This document shows, in pieces, positions 45,751 through 57,130 of a stretch of 64,000 nucleotides of DNA (position 1 is the stretch's first letter; each line of letters starts with the position of its first letter). Source of the DNA: Dasypus novemcinctus. Its lineage: Eukaryota; Chordata; Mammalia; Cingulata; Dasypodidae. Below the pieces are notes generated by a model. The model saw only the letters and a program-made list of their open reading frames with translations. It searched no databases and was not told the origin of the DNA. The DNA lies in contig NC_080677.1 in the NCBI RefSeq assembly GCF_030445035.2, positions 29,647,513-29,711,512 on the forward strand, read 5' to 3'. A program made the position numbers and the translations under genes.

Positions 45751-46117
45751 TTTTTTAAAAATTTTATTTTATTTGTTATCCCCTCTCTTGTGGCTTTTTG
45801 CTGTCTGCTCTCTGTGTTCATTCACTGTGCGTTCTTCTGTGTCTGTATTTGTTATTTTATTTCCTCTCCCCCTTGCAGCTTGCTTGCTGTCTGCTTCTGT
45901 GTCCATTTGCTGCATGCTCTTCTGCGTTCTTGGTTGTCTCCCTTCTTTTTGTTGTGTCACCTTTTTGCTGAGTCAGCTCGCCATGGTGTCTGCTGGCCGG
46001 GTGGCACCTGCAGCATGCGGGCGAGCCTGCCTTCACAAGGAGGCCCGGGACGCAAACCCAGGGCCTTCCATATGGAGGACGGGAGCCCAACTGATTGAGC
46101 CACAGCCGCTTCCCCCC
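45751..46117 (-). repeat. DAS-type SINE, long form
   Basis: On the minus strand it has the head GGAAGCGGCTGTGGCTCAAT, the B-box-like GGGTTTGCGTCCCGG, a body rich in AGACAACCAAGAACGCAGAA and AGCAGACAGCAAGC words, and a tail of AAATAAAATAAAAT. Same subfamily as 50-345. Confidence 0.85.
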
Positions 46118-46189
46118 ATTAGGTTCTGATGGCCCAAGTTATCCCCCTGTTACAAAGACGACCCTGCTGATGCACCCTTCTGCTGCCTT

Positions 46190-46835
46190 GTGACGCAGTT
46201 GAAATGAAAATCAAAATTCCTAATGCCGGGGAGGGTATAGTGAGGAGAGCTCTCTAACATGCTGCCTGTGTGTCTGTGAATTGGTTTGGGGCTAGAAAAA
46301 AAAGTTGACAAAAGCCATGAGAAAGTTGATGTGTATTGATCCAATGAGTCTATTTTTAGAAATCTCCTTAGGAGGTCTTCAGGCAAAGACATAGATAGAT
46401 GATAGATAGATATAACTATCGATATTCATCATAGCTATGGTATCAAGAAATGAGAAAAAGCTTCAACATCCAAGTTAGGAGAAAGGTTAAATAAATTATA
46501 AAATAGACATGGATTGAAATATTATGTACCTTAAAAGAGATGTTTAAAATAACTTTTAATGAAAGGAGAAAATACCCCTAATATAATATTAGGTGAGAAG
46601 TACCCTCCTGAACTATATTTAATATGACTCCCAGTTTTGTAATTAGATGTACCCTGAAAACACTGAAAGAAAATACACCAAAATATCTGTGGCACATCAG
46701 ACTATTGGAGACAAACAACAGTTATCTCCAGGTGGAGACATTTTTTTTCTGTATTCTTTTCTGCATTTCTCAAGTTTCCTATAATGATTATGCTCTAATT
46801 CCATTATATAAAATCAAAGATTTATAAGTTCATTA
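46190..46835 (+). repeat. L1M-type 3' region
   Basis: TAGAAATCTCCTTAGGAGGT, CAACATCCAAGTTAGGAG, AATAGACATGGATTGAAATA, TATCTCCAGGTGGAGACA, then CAAGTTTCCTATAATGATTA is the end of an old L1. A (GATA)n patch lies at 46391-46412. Confidence 0.6.
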
Positions 46836-46869
46836 TAAAAATTTTATTAGATGATAGATTCTTAACATC

Positions 46870-47290
46870 TGTTTAGATTCCCAGCTGCTAAAAACAAATA
46901 CCATACAATGGGCTGGCTTCACAACAGAAATGTATTGGCTCGTGGTTTCAGAGGTTAGAAGGCTTGCGTCCTCCCAGGGTCAGTATCTCCTGGCTGGACA
47001 GCCATCTTTGGGATTCCCTGGTTTTTCCATCCCACGGCAATGCACATGGTGGCATCTTCTCCTTTCTCTTCTGGATCCCAAGGACTTCCAGCTTCTGGCT
47101 GCTCTGCATGGCTTTCTCTCTCTGTGGCCTTCTCTAAGAGGCCTCCATAACAGGATTAAGACCCATCTTAATCAGCTGGGCCACACTTTAACTGCAGTAA
47201 ACTCATCAAAAGGTCCTTTTTATGAGAATTCACTACCATGGAGTAGACAAAGATTAAGAACATGTTTTCCAGGGGTACCCAAGTCTAAGT
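46870..47290 (-). mobile_element. ERVL-MaLR-like LTR
   Basis: Reverse copy of the LTR family at 3232 and 21330. On the minus strand it contains AAAACATGTTCTTAATC, AAGGACCTTTTGATGAGTTT, AAGATGGGTCTTAATCCTGT, and the end TGGTATTTGTTTTTAGCAGC. The nearest match is the copy at 61145-61580. Confidence 0.6.
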
Positions 47291-47469
47291 CATCATGACA
47301 TCATAGATGATCTTTGAGTTCATCTAACCCCACTTGTTTTTTTCTAACAGGGAGAAAAGCTGAGGACCAGAGAGATGCAGTGTTTTGGCCACCATCACAG
47401 CACTATTCTATAATACAACCAAATCTAGAACTTAATCTAGATTCCAGGTCTCCTGCTGGCGATTCTCTA

Positions 47470-47665
47470 GAGGCAGGGCTTCTCCTACTTTTGGGAGCAC
47501 CAGAATCAGCTACAGGACTCGTTAAATGAAACATTTCAGGGCCCCACCCCACCGTTCTGGTACAGTCAGTATGATATCGGGCCCAGGAATCTGCCTTTAC
47601 AACAAATCACCACATGACCCTGATATTACGGGTCCTGGCACCACACTTTGAGAACCTGTTCTATG
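47470..47665 (-). repeat. MER5-like DNA transposon remnant
   Basis: GAGCACCAGAATCAGCTACA, TTTCAGGGCCCCACCCCACC, then ACCACACTTTGAGAACCTG. A second, more diverged MER5-like piece follows at about 47678-47820 (GGGTCTCAAACTAGACTG and GATTGGAATCACCTGGGAA). Confidence 0.6.
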
Positions 47666-47984
47666 CTTTCTACCAAGTTGGTGGGTCTCAAACTAGACTG
47701 GTGATTGGAATCACCTGGGAACACACAGACAAATAAACAGACACCCTGCCCATATTCCACCTCTTACCAATTAAATCCAAATATCGAGATGGGGCCCAGA
47801 CTTCAGGATCAAAAACTAAATGAAAACTAAGAACCTTCTTCAGGGAGTTCTAAAGCTCTCGTACAGTCAGGAGCCACTGCACGAATCCCAAGAACCTCGA
47901 TTCAGTGGGAATGTGAGAGAAGAAAGAGGTACAAAGTGGTAACTGCTGTGGCGCAAATGTCTCCCCACCCTCCAAGGAAACCAC

Positions 47985-48190
47985 ATATAGTGTGACTGTC
48001 AGTTTTGTAATGGATGCGCACAGAATCTAGAAGAAAACACACCAAACTATCTCACCCACACTAAAGGGTTGGCGATGAGCAAAAGCTATCTCTTGGTGGA
48101 AAAAATTTAGTTAGCGTTTATTTTCTTCTTTACTCCTTTCTCAATTTTTTGAGCTTTCTACAATGATTGTGTTCTCATTCCTGGGCATGA
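47985..48190 (+). repeat. L1M-type 3' fragment
   Basis: It shares word order with 46622-46800 (AGTTTTGTAATGGATG, GAAAACACACCAAACTATCT, TTGAGCTTTCTACAATGATT), so both are the same part of an old L1 3' end. Confidence 0.5.
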
Positions 48191-48859
48191 AAAAGATTTC
48201 TTCCAAATACGTGCAAAAAAATGTGTTTTTCAACATAAAATGTGATCATGTTTCTATTTATACCCACCCTCACCTCCCACCGTGCCACTGAAAACCTCCA
48301 GAGACTGAGAAGCTGAAGAAAAAATTGTAAACCACAGCCTGCAGGGGCCTGTGTGGGCTGTGCCTGCTGCCTTTCCACCCTCACCTCCCACCACTTCACT
48401 CTCATCCTTGAAAATTTGTAACCACACATCTTTCAGTGTGATTAAAAAAAATTATCATCTCTGACCTTCACTGGAAGGTTTAACTTCATGAGACCAGGCT
48501 CTATGTGTGCTTTTCATCATACTTAAAACCCCAGGGTCCCGTCTCGGCCCTGGTACAAAGTAGGTGACTAAATTTTACTGAATTAACAAATGAATGAGTG
48601 TCCACGGCTGTGCAGTATCTCAAGGTCAGAGGACCACTAGAGAGGATGGCCATCATTGCTACCTCTTTGTCTACTAAATTCACTCTTGTCAGCCTCAGTA
48701 GAAGATCCAGGGGCCATGCCCTTTGCAGCTTCAGTTTTATCCAAGCTGTGAGGTCTGTGGCATGACAAGAGGGAGCAGGTGGGACCCTGCACTGGGGTCA
48801 GCGCCAGAGTCGGGCTCTAAGGGACATGGCAGGTTTGGGCACTGGAATAATTAAAAAAA

Positions 48860-48995
48860 GGAACACCATATATTTGTGGAGTGCATTATAGGGGATGCAA
48901 TATCTTTATTCTATGAAGTAGGTAGAACATGCGTTATTATTCTCATTTCACCGGGGAGGAGACTGAGGTCCGAACAGGGCTGTCTGGGGGAACGA
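48860..48995 (-). repeat. MIR SINE fragment
   Basis: ATTATTCTCATTTCACCGGG, then GAGGAGACTGAGGTCCGAAC in antisense MIR order. Confidence 0.55.
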
Positions 48996-49086
48996 GAATC
49001 AGGCCTTCTGATGTTCTTTCCCTGACACCCCTGTGATAGATTAGCAGAACCAGTGACACATTCCTCCTCTCTGTTCCTCGAGTACT

Positions 49087-49140
49087 CTATGCTATGCTAT
49101 GCCTTGCTATGCTATGCAATGCTATGCTATGCTATTCTAT
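49087..49140 (+). repeat. (CTATG)n pentanucleotide microsatellite
   Basis: About ten units of CTATG with a few substitutions (CCTTG, CAATG, CTATT). Confidence 0.9.
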
Positions 49141-50676
49141 CCTAGGGAAATTTTTACAGAAAAAAAGTATGGTTCTACCCACAGTCCTTTCATTAACTCC
49201 ATGTCCAGTACTAGCATGATGCCAACACTGGCTAGGCACTCAGGAAATTTTTATTGCAAAGAAAATAAACATACCCACTTTTTAGCCTTCTATCAAAGTC
49301 CATTCTAATTGTAAAAGAGTCAACATGCGCTCTTTTTTTTTTTTTTAAGCCATCAGTTCACATCCCACACTTAAGTAGGGGGGTGAGGGGTGACTCTGGA
49401 CCGCACAGAATTTTCCCCAATCCACAAATTTTAAAATCCAGCAGAGATCCAGATATGCTTAGCAAAGTGCTACAGTCATTCAGTCTAGGAGAGTGGTGGG
49501 CAATCTGTGCTCTCCTTTCATTTTCTGTGGGTAATAAATACTTTTAATGGCTGATATTGGTATACTGGCTATGTGCTTACCACCTATTATTTCAGTGTCT
49601 ACAAAAATTATACAGGAAGGGTTCACTGTGTAGAGGATAGAGGCAGAGGAATTCCCATTCAGGTTTGTAGGATGGCATCTTAGATCTAATTCTCTATTTC
49701 CGTTGGCAAGTGGAAAAAAAAAAAAAGGAGAAAAATTCTAAAGCAGAACAGCCCAAATTGCTGAGAGACAAAGGGTTGCTTTTCTTTTATGAACACTACT
49801 CTACCCAGCCAGTTTGGACCTCTGAATTCTGAACACTTGTTTATACTGCCAAATAAATCCTCCTTTCTCTTCCTAAGAAATTCCCCATGCATGTCTGCCA
49901 TTTTCTTTGCCTGTGATTTTCAGTCCTGAAAGAGGAGGAAGGCAACAAAGAGATAAGACCAAGCAGCAAACTCCTTCCCACAACTGCTGAAGAAAGAAGC
50001 CAGAGCAGGAGGTCCCCTGCCAGCTTTCCGGCCAATGTGCTAGGTAAAGCTGCAGCACCCTGGCTCTACGGGAGTCAAGAGGTGCCAATGGCTGACCTGG
50101 CTCACTCCTAAAACTCTGGGTGACCTCCAAACTGGCTGCGTTCTGGTGGGAGGCAGGGAGGCCTTTGTCTCGGATGGCACAACATGCCCAGCTGCCACTC
50201 TGATTGTTCTCCAGGGACAGACGGCTACTCTCAAGACAAGAGAGATGCAAAAGGGCCGAAGGATCTGTCCTACTTCCAGAACTCATCTCACTCCATTCAC
50301 ACTGTCAGCATTTGCCCCAAACCAAAGGGCCTGTGTGGGCTCTCTAAAATGGGCCAAAGTACTTCATTTAGAAGCAAATAAGTAATCTGATGCTTTTTGG
50401 GTCAACCGTGCAAGATTATAATTGCTGTCCTTCCACTATAATTTATCCATCTGTTTTTCCAAGACTGATGTCAATGTTTTTGGCTAATGACAGATATTTC
50501 TCTACAGACTGCTTAAATGTTGAAACAGAAGATATTCCACATTACAGGCACAGACTTTTCAGGTTGCATTGAATGTGGATATTCACCTGACCACATGCAG
50601 TTGTTATTTGAGTTCTTTGGTTTTTGTGTGCAGTTTTAGAAAGAACAACAAAAAAAGTTGTGCAGCAGAACATAAT

Positions 50677-51045
50677 TTTTTTAAAAAAAGATTTATTTAT
50701 TTATTTAATTCCCCCCCCTTCCCCGGTTGTCTGTTCTCTGTGTCTATTTGCTGCGTCTTGTTTCTTTGTCCGCTTCTGTTGTCGTCAGCGGCACGGGAAG
50801 TGTGGGCAGCGCCATTCCTGGGCAGGCTGCACTTTCTTTCGCGCTGGGCGGCTTTCCTCACGGGCGCACTCCTTGCGCGTGGGGCTCCCCTACGCGGGGG
50901 ACACTCCTGCGTGGCACGGCACTCCTTGCGCGCATCAGCAGTGCGCATGGGCCAGCTGCACACGGGTCAAGGAGGCCCGGGGTTTGAACCGCAGACCTCC
51001 CATGTGGTACACGGACGCCTAACCACTGGGCCAAGTCCGTTTCCC
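50677..51045 (-). repeat. DAS-type SINE, long form, with 16-bp target duplication
   Basis: On the minus strand, head GGACTTGGCCCAGTGGTTAG, B-box GGTTCAAACCCCGGG, GC-rich body with two GCGCAAGGAGTG words, G-rich segment AACCGGGGAAGGGGGGGG and an (AAAT)n tail. It is flanked by TGCAGCAGAACATAAT (50661-50676) and TGCAGCAGAGCATAAT (51046-51061). Frames of 77-163 residues crossing it are not genes. Confidence 0.9.
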
Positions 51046-52309
51046 TGCAGCAGAGCATAATAATCCATTCCTTTACATAAAAACTTAACAAAAAAACTTA
51101 GCCACATTTCTTAAATGCTGAGCTTACAGAGGTGTGGCAGGATTATTTTTGAAAGAATGGAAATTTGACAAATTGAGCTGCTCAGAATTGCTGTGCAGTA
51201 TTTTAGGAAGACTTTAGTAAAACTAAGAGCCAAACAAACAACACAAATTTGAAGGAAGAAGCAGTTATTGCAAAGTTCCCAGCTGCTATTTTGCAAATTC
51301 TTTCCTGTGTCATCACTCTCTTCTCAGATCCTGTATTCATCTCCATTTCTTCCTATTTTCCTTGCTGTTACCGCCTCCCTGTCTCTGGCCAAAGAAGTAA
51401 GTGCCAAAGACACTCATCTTCTGCTTTGCAGCATCCAACTATACAGAACCCAAGTGTATTTCTCTCTTGTCCCTCCCTGCTATTGTCAATCATGTAGTTG
51501 AGCCTGAGAAATCTCTGCCAGAGGCTATAAGCTTGCCTTTTGTGTCACACTACACTGTGGAAGGCACCAAACTGGGCATTGAGCTGCTTTTCTACTAAAG
51601 TCTTTGGCCTGCAGCTGGTGTAAGGTGCTCCTTTACCTAAATTTTTAAAAAACCAATTTAATCAGGCATCTTCTGCATGCACACTGTCCCATATTGCAAA
51701 CCATATGCATCTTTCTAAATGCTTTTTAAAAAAATTCTCAATATCTAAAAATATCTCAAGTCCCTTGCTAAGCCTTTGCAGCGAACAATCACCCAAACAA
51801 AATAGTCCTTGACGCCACTCACAGCTGTGCAGTTGGTACTGCCCAATATAGTTCTTAGGGATATTTCAAAGCTCAGGATCTTGAAATATAGATACTTGCA
51901 CATTCTAAATGTGGATCTAAGTTTATTTCTGGTCCTCTGTGTGAGTAGTGACTGGGAATTTCAAACTTTACCATTGGACCTCCTATTGGTATGTTGGGGA
52001 GACCAGCGTTTTGGCAAGTGGATGGCTCTGTCACCCCTTCCCAGATGGAATGTCTGAGTGCTCTAAAGAGTGGTGATGCTGACACCTCCAACAGCCACCA
52101 GACCTTATTAGCATGTTTCATTCGCAAATGCCCAGACTCCCATTCCCTTATGCTAATGTACAGGTATGAATATTCTGGGGTAGACCCAGTTCAATCACCG
52201 CATCCAATTTTACCTCAGTTCTGTTTTAATGCAATAACATTATTCTTGGACATGTTGCAAAAATAGCCCCTTCCTTCCTTCTTCCCTTCTTTCCTTCCTC
52301 CCTCTTTCT

Positions 52310-52800
52310 AGCCATCCCTCCCTCCTTCTGCAGTATTTATTGAACATCTATTATTACCAGTCACTGTATCCTGCCAGCAGGACAGAGCAGTGAACAATTG
52401 ACAAAAATCTCTACTCTCTTGGAAAGCAGATAATAGCCAAAACAAATAAGTGCATTTTATTTATTATTTTAGAAAGTGGCAGGTGGTAGGAAAAACATAA
52501 AGGGTTATTTTTGGGAGAATGGAAATTTGTCAAATTGTAGGGTAGGGAGTGATGGGGAGAGAGGTCCCAATTCAAAACAGGGCAGTCAGGAAAGGCCTCA
52601 GTGAGAAGGTGCTCTTTGGGCAAAGACTGGCAGGAAGCGGGCCACAGTCACCCAGGCGAGAGCAGTTTCCGAGGAGCAGCTGGAGGGAAAGCCTGACTGT
52701 AGATGCTTTAAGAGAGAATGGGATGAGAGCGGCTGGAGCAGAGAATTGAGAGGCAGTACTGCAGGGCACTGTAGAGAACCTTGTAGCAGGAAAAGGGGGT
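52310..52800 (+). repeat. L2-like ancient repeat fragment
   Basis: TATTTATTGAACATCTATTA, then a GGCAGTCAGGAAAGGCCTCA block, then CACTGTAGAGAACCTTGTAG. Same family as 30470-30905. Preceded by a CCTTCCTTCCTT-rich stretch at 52270-52325. Frames inside it are not genes. Confidence 0.45.
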
Positions 52801-53489
52801 GAGGAGAAGTGGGATCCAGACAGACTGCTTTTATTTTTTGTTTTCCTTTTAAGAAAGGAAGGAAGCTTCTGGGACTTCCTTTGTCCATCAGCCATAGCCC
52901 GTTGTAATAAAGAAACGGACTCCATTTTTGAAATTTTCTTCCAGTTTTCAAGCTGGTAGGAAAGTCCACACGCTCTCTCCTTTGGTACGGGTGGAAAATT
53001 CAAACCACATAGATCCCTGCTGGAGTGGGACCCTTCAGTCCTGCCCCATCCCCTAAACTACCATAAAACCCCAAGCCAGTTGCCCCTCCCTGCTCTCTCA
53101 AGCCATTTTTGGACTTGCTTTCCCCAGAAAGCTGCATTATGTGAGTAATACATCTTTTCACATCCTCTTGGTGGGTGTGTGGTATCATCAATCTCAATAC
53201 CGAACCAAATTTTAGGGATGTGGGGGGCCTAGTCCTCGTTTTCGGGTGACCACAACAGCCCGCTAGATCTGGAAAGCACCTTACATAGGTCCCGTGACTC
53301 CATGACTCCAACCTCCAGCAGGGGCTGTGCCTCTTCCTACTCCCTCACATTTCCTCAGTGCTCAGATGCTTTCCTCATTTTCTGAACACGTGATACCTGC
53401 GTGAAGTCAAGCGTCTGCCTACATGGTCCTTGCTTCTAAAACTTATATAAAATGTATTAGAATGACATCGGCAACAGATCAGAATAAAA

Positions 53490-53850
53490 CGAACACTTGT
53501 TGGGCATGTTAACCACTATCTTACTGAATCTGCACACTGATCTGGTGCTACTGGTACTAAGACCTGCATTTCATGCTCGAGGAAATTGAGGGTAAGTTCA
53601 CATTACCCTAGCCCACACAGCTAATGATAGGATTTGAACCCAGGACCAGCAACCTTCAGAATCTACACTCTTAAATTTCATGGGATCACATTATATGATT
53701 TCTCCAGTACCAAGCACCATAAAGAACACCCAACAAATGTTTATAAATAAATGACCCAATCTCCCCATTTTACAATGAGCAGGATGGTAAGTGACTTGCC
53801 CAGGTTCCCATAGTTGTTTGTTAGTTGAATCAGATGAAAGCCAGTCCTCG
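53490..53850 (-). repeat. Two MIR fragments in tandem
   Basis: The first (53490-53655) has ATTTGAACCCAGGACCAGCA at its right end. The second (53700-53850) has CTCCCCATTTTACAATGAGC and GTAAGTGACTTGCCCAGGTT. Both are antisense MIR. Confidence 0.6.
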
Positions 53851-53941
53851 ACTTTTTCCACTAAGTCCAAGCTCTCTCCACTGAGCACCAATGGATCTGA
53901 TCAGTATCCAAGTTTTCTCAGACTGTGCAAGTCACACAAGC

Positions 53942-53969
53942 CACACACACACACACACACACACACACA
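53942..53969 (+). repeat. (CA)14 microsatellite
   Basis: Fourteen uninterrupted CA units, likely polymorphic. Confidence 0.95.
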
Positions 53970-54149
53970 TTAAAAAGTATATCAATATGTGGGAGTACTG
54001 TATATTGTATATATGAATTACTGTGATCTAAAACTCTTGTGAAGATAAGCTTAATAATTAGGAAAAAAGAAAAGAAAAAGATAGAGAGTAGAATTTCTCC
54101 AAATTAATATGTATTCTATATCTAACCTTTAAACTCACTGCTATATTCC

Positions 54150-55845
54150 ATTTTACTATTAAGGGAACCTGGCATTATATTGGGCTTCACTTTTCAGGAA
54201 GTTTTGGATCACAGAGTGGTTCAACAATGGCAGTGGAGGAATACTGGTATGGGATGTTATTGACAGGGGACATATGGTTGACAGGGAGTTATACAGAACA
54301 TGTGTCCGGGACACATGGAAATGTTTGGATATATTCATAGTAGAAACAATTAAAAACAACAGCTGGGGGGGTGCTGGGTTCCTGGCCGGGGGGCTCTGTC
54401 GTGGTCCCTAGGGGAGCAGCGGCAGTCCCCCAGGTGCAATGGCAAGGACCAGGAAGGAATGAGGGTCCAACAGTGAGCCCCTGATACTAATGACTATACT
54501 TGTGAGCATATACACCTGAAATAAGAATAAGGCCTAGAGCAGCACTGTGCCTAAGAGTTCCCTCCTGAGACCCTCCATGTTACTCAAATGTGGTCAGTCT
54601 CGAAGCCAAACTCAGCATGTAAATGTGCTGCCTTCCCCCCAGCATGAGACATGACACCTGGGGATGAGCCTCCCTGGCACCAAGGGATCACTACCAAGTA
54701 CCAGCTGATGACATAACTAGAAAATGACCTTGAATAAAAGGTTCAACTTGGACCAGCAGAATATCCCTGTCCACATATAATAACAGGAGTTAAAAATGCT
54801 TTTTGACCTTAATCAAGGGGGAAATGGAAAGGACAAATGAGTTTATATAGCTATGAGTCTCTAAAAAAGAGTCTGGAGGTTATCAGAAGGATTGCTGTTA
54901 TGCATACCTGAGCAGAGTCTCAGAGACAGATAAAGTAGATACAACCCCAGGTACTGGTTCTTCTGAGGGCTAAAGAGACCCACGGGTTTTATGGTCATGG
55001 CAGATGGAGTTCACTGCCATGTCAGTTGGCCCTTCTTTGGAGTTGGTGTTTCTGCGTGATGGAGCTGGATTCAGATGTGATCTCTTTTCACAAGCCTTTC
55101 TTGTTACTTTACCAGAATTGTAGTTGGTGCTGGGGTTTAAGATATATCTAGGGGATCTGAATCTCTGGACTGACCATATGATAGCCAGGCCCTGAGCCTC
55201 AGTAGACTTCAACTCCTACACTCTGGTTTATTAGACTTACCCCACTCAGCTAACATGGAGTTGAAGAATGTCAACCACCACACCATGGAGCCAAGAGGGC
55301 CTACAACTGAAAGAAGGAGGATTGCATCCAGTATCCATGTGGAATCTAAGCCCCCTCTTGACATAGATGTGGAATGGACACAACTAAGCCAAGGTCCACA
55401 GGAAGGAGGAATACAGTAAGGATTAGAATGGACTTAATGATATTCTATTCATGAACTATTGTGGTTAATAATCGAGAAAGTGTGGCATTGGTGTGGAAAA
55501 AGTGGCCATGGTGGCTGCTGGCTCCCGAAAGAGATGAGATGTGGAAGCATTTTCGGGACTTGGAGTTGTCCTGGGTAGTGCTGCAGGGACAATTACCGGA
55601 CATTGTAGATCCTCCCATGGCCCACTGGATGGAACGTGGGAGAGTGTGGGCTATGATGTGGACCATTGACCATGACGTGCAGCGATGCCCAGAGATGCAT
55701 TCACCAAATGCAATGGATGTGTCATGATGATGGGGGAGAGTGTTGCTGTGGGGGGAGTGGGGGGTGAATGGGGACCTCATATTTTTTTAATGTAATATTT
55801 TTAAAAAATGAATTAAAAAAATAAAATGAATTAAAAAAAAAAAGA
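54150..55845 (+). mobile_element. Xenarthran L1 3' region with A-tail, 5' truncated
   Basis: The core is 54370-55845, possibly starting near 54150. The 3' end reads ATGCATTCACCAAATGCAAT, then a G-rich stretch, then AATGGGGACCTCATATTTTT and an A-rich tail. A diverged relative is at 59160-60425, and a short reverse copy of its 3' end is at 3440-3666. L1 identity is inferred from the A-tail, 5' truncation and resemblance of the related copy's end to known L1 3' UTRs. No open frame is retained. It sits immediately before retroviral env sequence and may have inserted into it. Confidence 0.6.
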
Positions 55846-55849
55846 ATTT

Positions 55850-56495
55850 GGGGAAGATATTTCTTGGAATTGCCCCTATGTATGAATGGCTGGGAAATAA
55901 AAATAAGACAGGACAGTATTTGACTATCAATCAGATGTATCATTTTAAAGCCTGAGTTAGAGATCCATTTGTTTTCATAACTGGTAAGATAACTATTAAG
56001 AATGACTCATTGTTTTATAAAAATGGTGCCTTGTATACTTGTCTATCAGAAAGTGTGTTGCAGGTTGGAGAAACAATAACAATGGCAAGAAGAAGAAGAG
56101 GTGTTTGGATACCTGTAAGAATGACATGGAGTTGGCAATCCTCCCCTGAAAGCCAGTTGCTGCTTCACTTGGCACAAGAATTTCTTGAAGTGAACAAAAT
56201 GTTTTATTGGACTTCTTATTGTCAGCATCCTGGGACAGATTGGAATTATTACTGCAGCTGCTACTGCAGCCATAGCTGTACATGAAACTGTGCAGACACA
56301 GCAGTATGTACATGATTGGCATAAAAACACTAGCGATTTGTGGCACACCCAAAAACACATTGATGAACAGTTGAATAATTGGGTTAATGATTTAGAATTG
56401 GCTGTTTTATATATGTTGGAGATCAATTGTATAATTTAAACTAGTTAAGAGGATTGAAATGTGATTGGAATGAAAGCAACTTTTGTATTAAAAAT
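55850..56495 (+). pseudogene. Broken env fragment of a betaretrovirus-like (class II) endogenous retrovirus
   Basis: The segment resembles the end of the surface subunit and most of the transmembrane subunit of betaretroviral/HERV-K-type env. Visible marks are a run of four Arg codons (56088-56099), a hydrophobic alanine/isoleucine-rich stretch from 56239 in another frame, a helical region after it, and a C-D-W-N motif at 56460-56471 in the first frame again. It is dead: a frameshift lies between about 56190 and 56238, a TAA stop at 56437-56439 closes the second frame, and the C-terminus is missing. No gag, pol or LTR was recognised nearby. Identification is by eye. Confidence 0.6.
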
Positions 56496-56508
56496 ATATA
56501 TATATCAA

Positions 56509-56596
56509 GGGGAGTGGATGTAGCTCAAGTGGTTGAGCACATGCTTCCCATGTATGAGGTCCTGGGTTCAATTCCTGATATCTCCTAAAAAAAAGT
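56509..56596 (+). repeat. Short DAS-type SINE
   Basis: GGGAGTGGATGTAGCTCAAG (A-box area), GGTCCTGGGTTCAATTCC (B-box) and an A-tail, with TATCAA on both sides. No long body, as at 20761-20852. Confidence 0.8.
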
Positions 56597-56604
56597 GTAT
56601 CAAC

Positions 56605-57130
56605 CACAGGCAGGAAATTGGCAGAGGACATACATTGCTAGAATCTTCTCAGAACGTAATTAGCTATGTGCATCAAGAGTTTCAAAATATTAATACCCTT
56701 TAAGATTCAGTAACTCAACTTCGAGGACTCTGTCCTAAGGAAATTATCTTAAATACAGAAAGCCATTCATAGCCACATTATTTCTAATATTTACAATTTA
56801 ATATGTTGTGCATGTACTAACATTAGGAAATAGCTAAAGAAATATGACATTCTCATGTAACAATTTAAAATGGTGTTTGTGTAGCATATACAATAACATG
56901 TCTATAATATGCTATGTGAAAAAGGTAGAATGCATTATAAATATACTATGCTTATAAATATATTTTTAAAATTCCAGTGCATAGGAAATCACTGTAAGGA
57001 AATAGACCAATGTATATATTTTCTTCAATTTTCAAAAATTCTTTAACAAGAAAATATTACCTTTTGATTGGAATGTGGTTAGGTAATATCAGTGGAAGTG
57101 AAAATTCCTAATCTAGCAGGTATTGAGGAA
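56605..57130 (+). repeat. L1M-type 3' region
   Basis: CTGTCCTAAGGAAATTATCT, AGCCATTCATAGCCACATTA, ATTTACAATTTAATATG and GGTAGAATGCATTATAAATA match the tail region of old L1 copies. Confidence 0.5.

Noticed and set aside
50569-51060. 163-residue plus-strand frame
   Set aside because: It crosses a reverse SINE with clear target duplications; the similar 34608-35069 frame covers another copy of the same SINE.
56010-56426. Functional env protein
   Set aside because: A frameshift, an internal stop and a missing C-terminus show it is a dead fragment.
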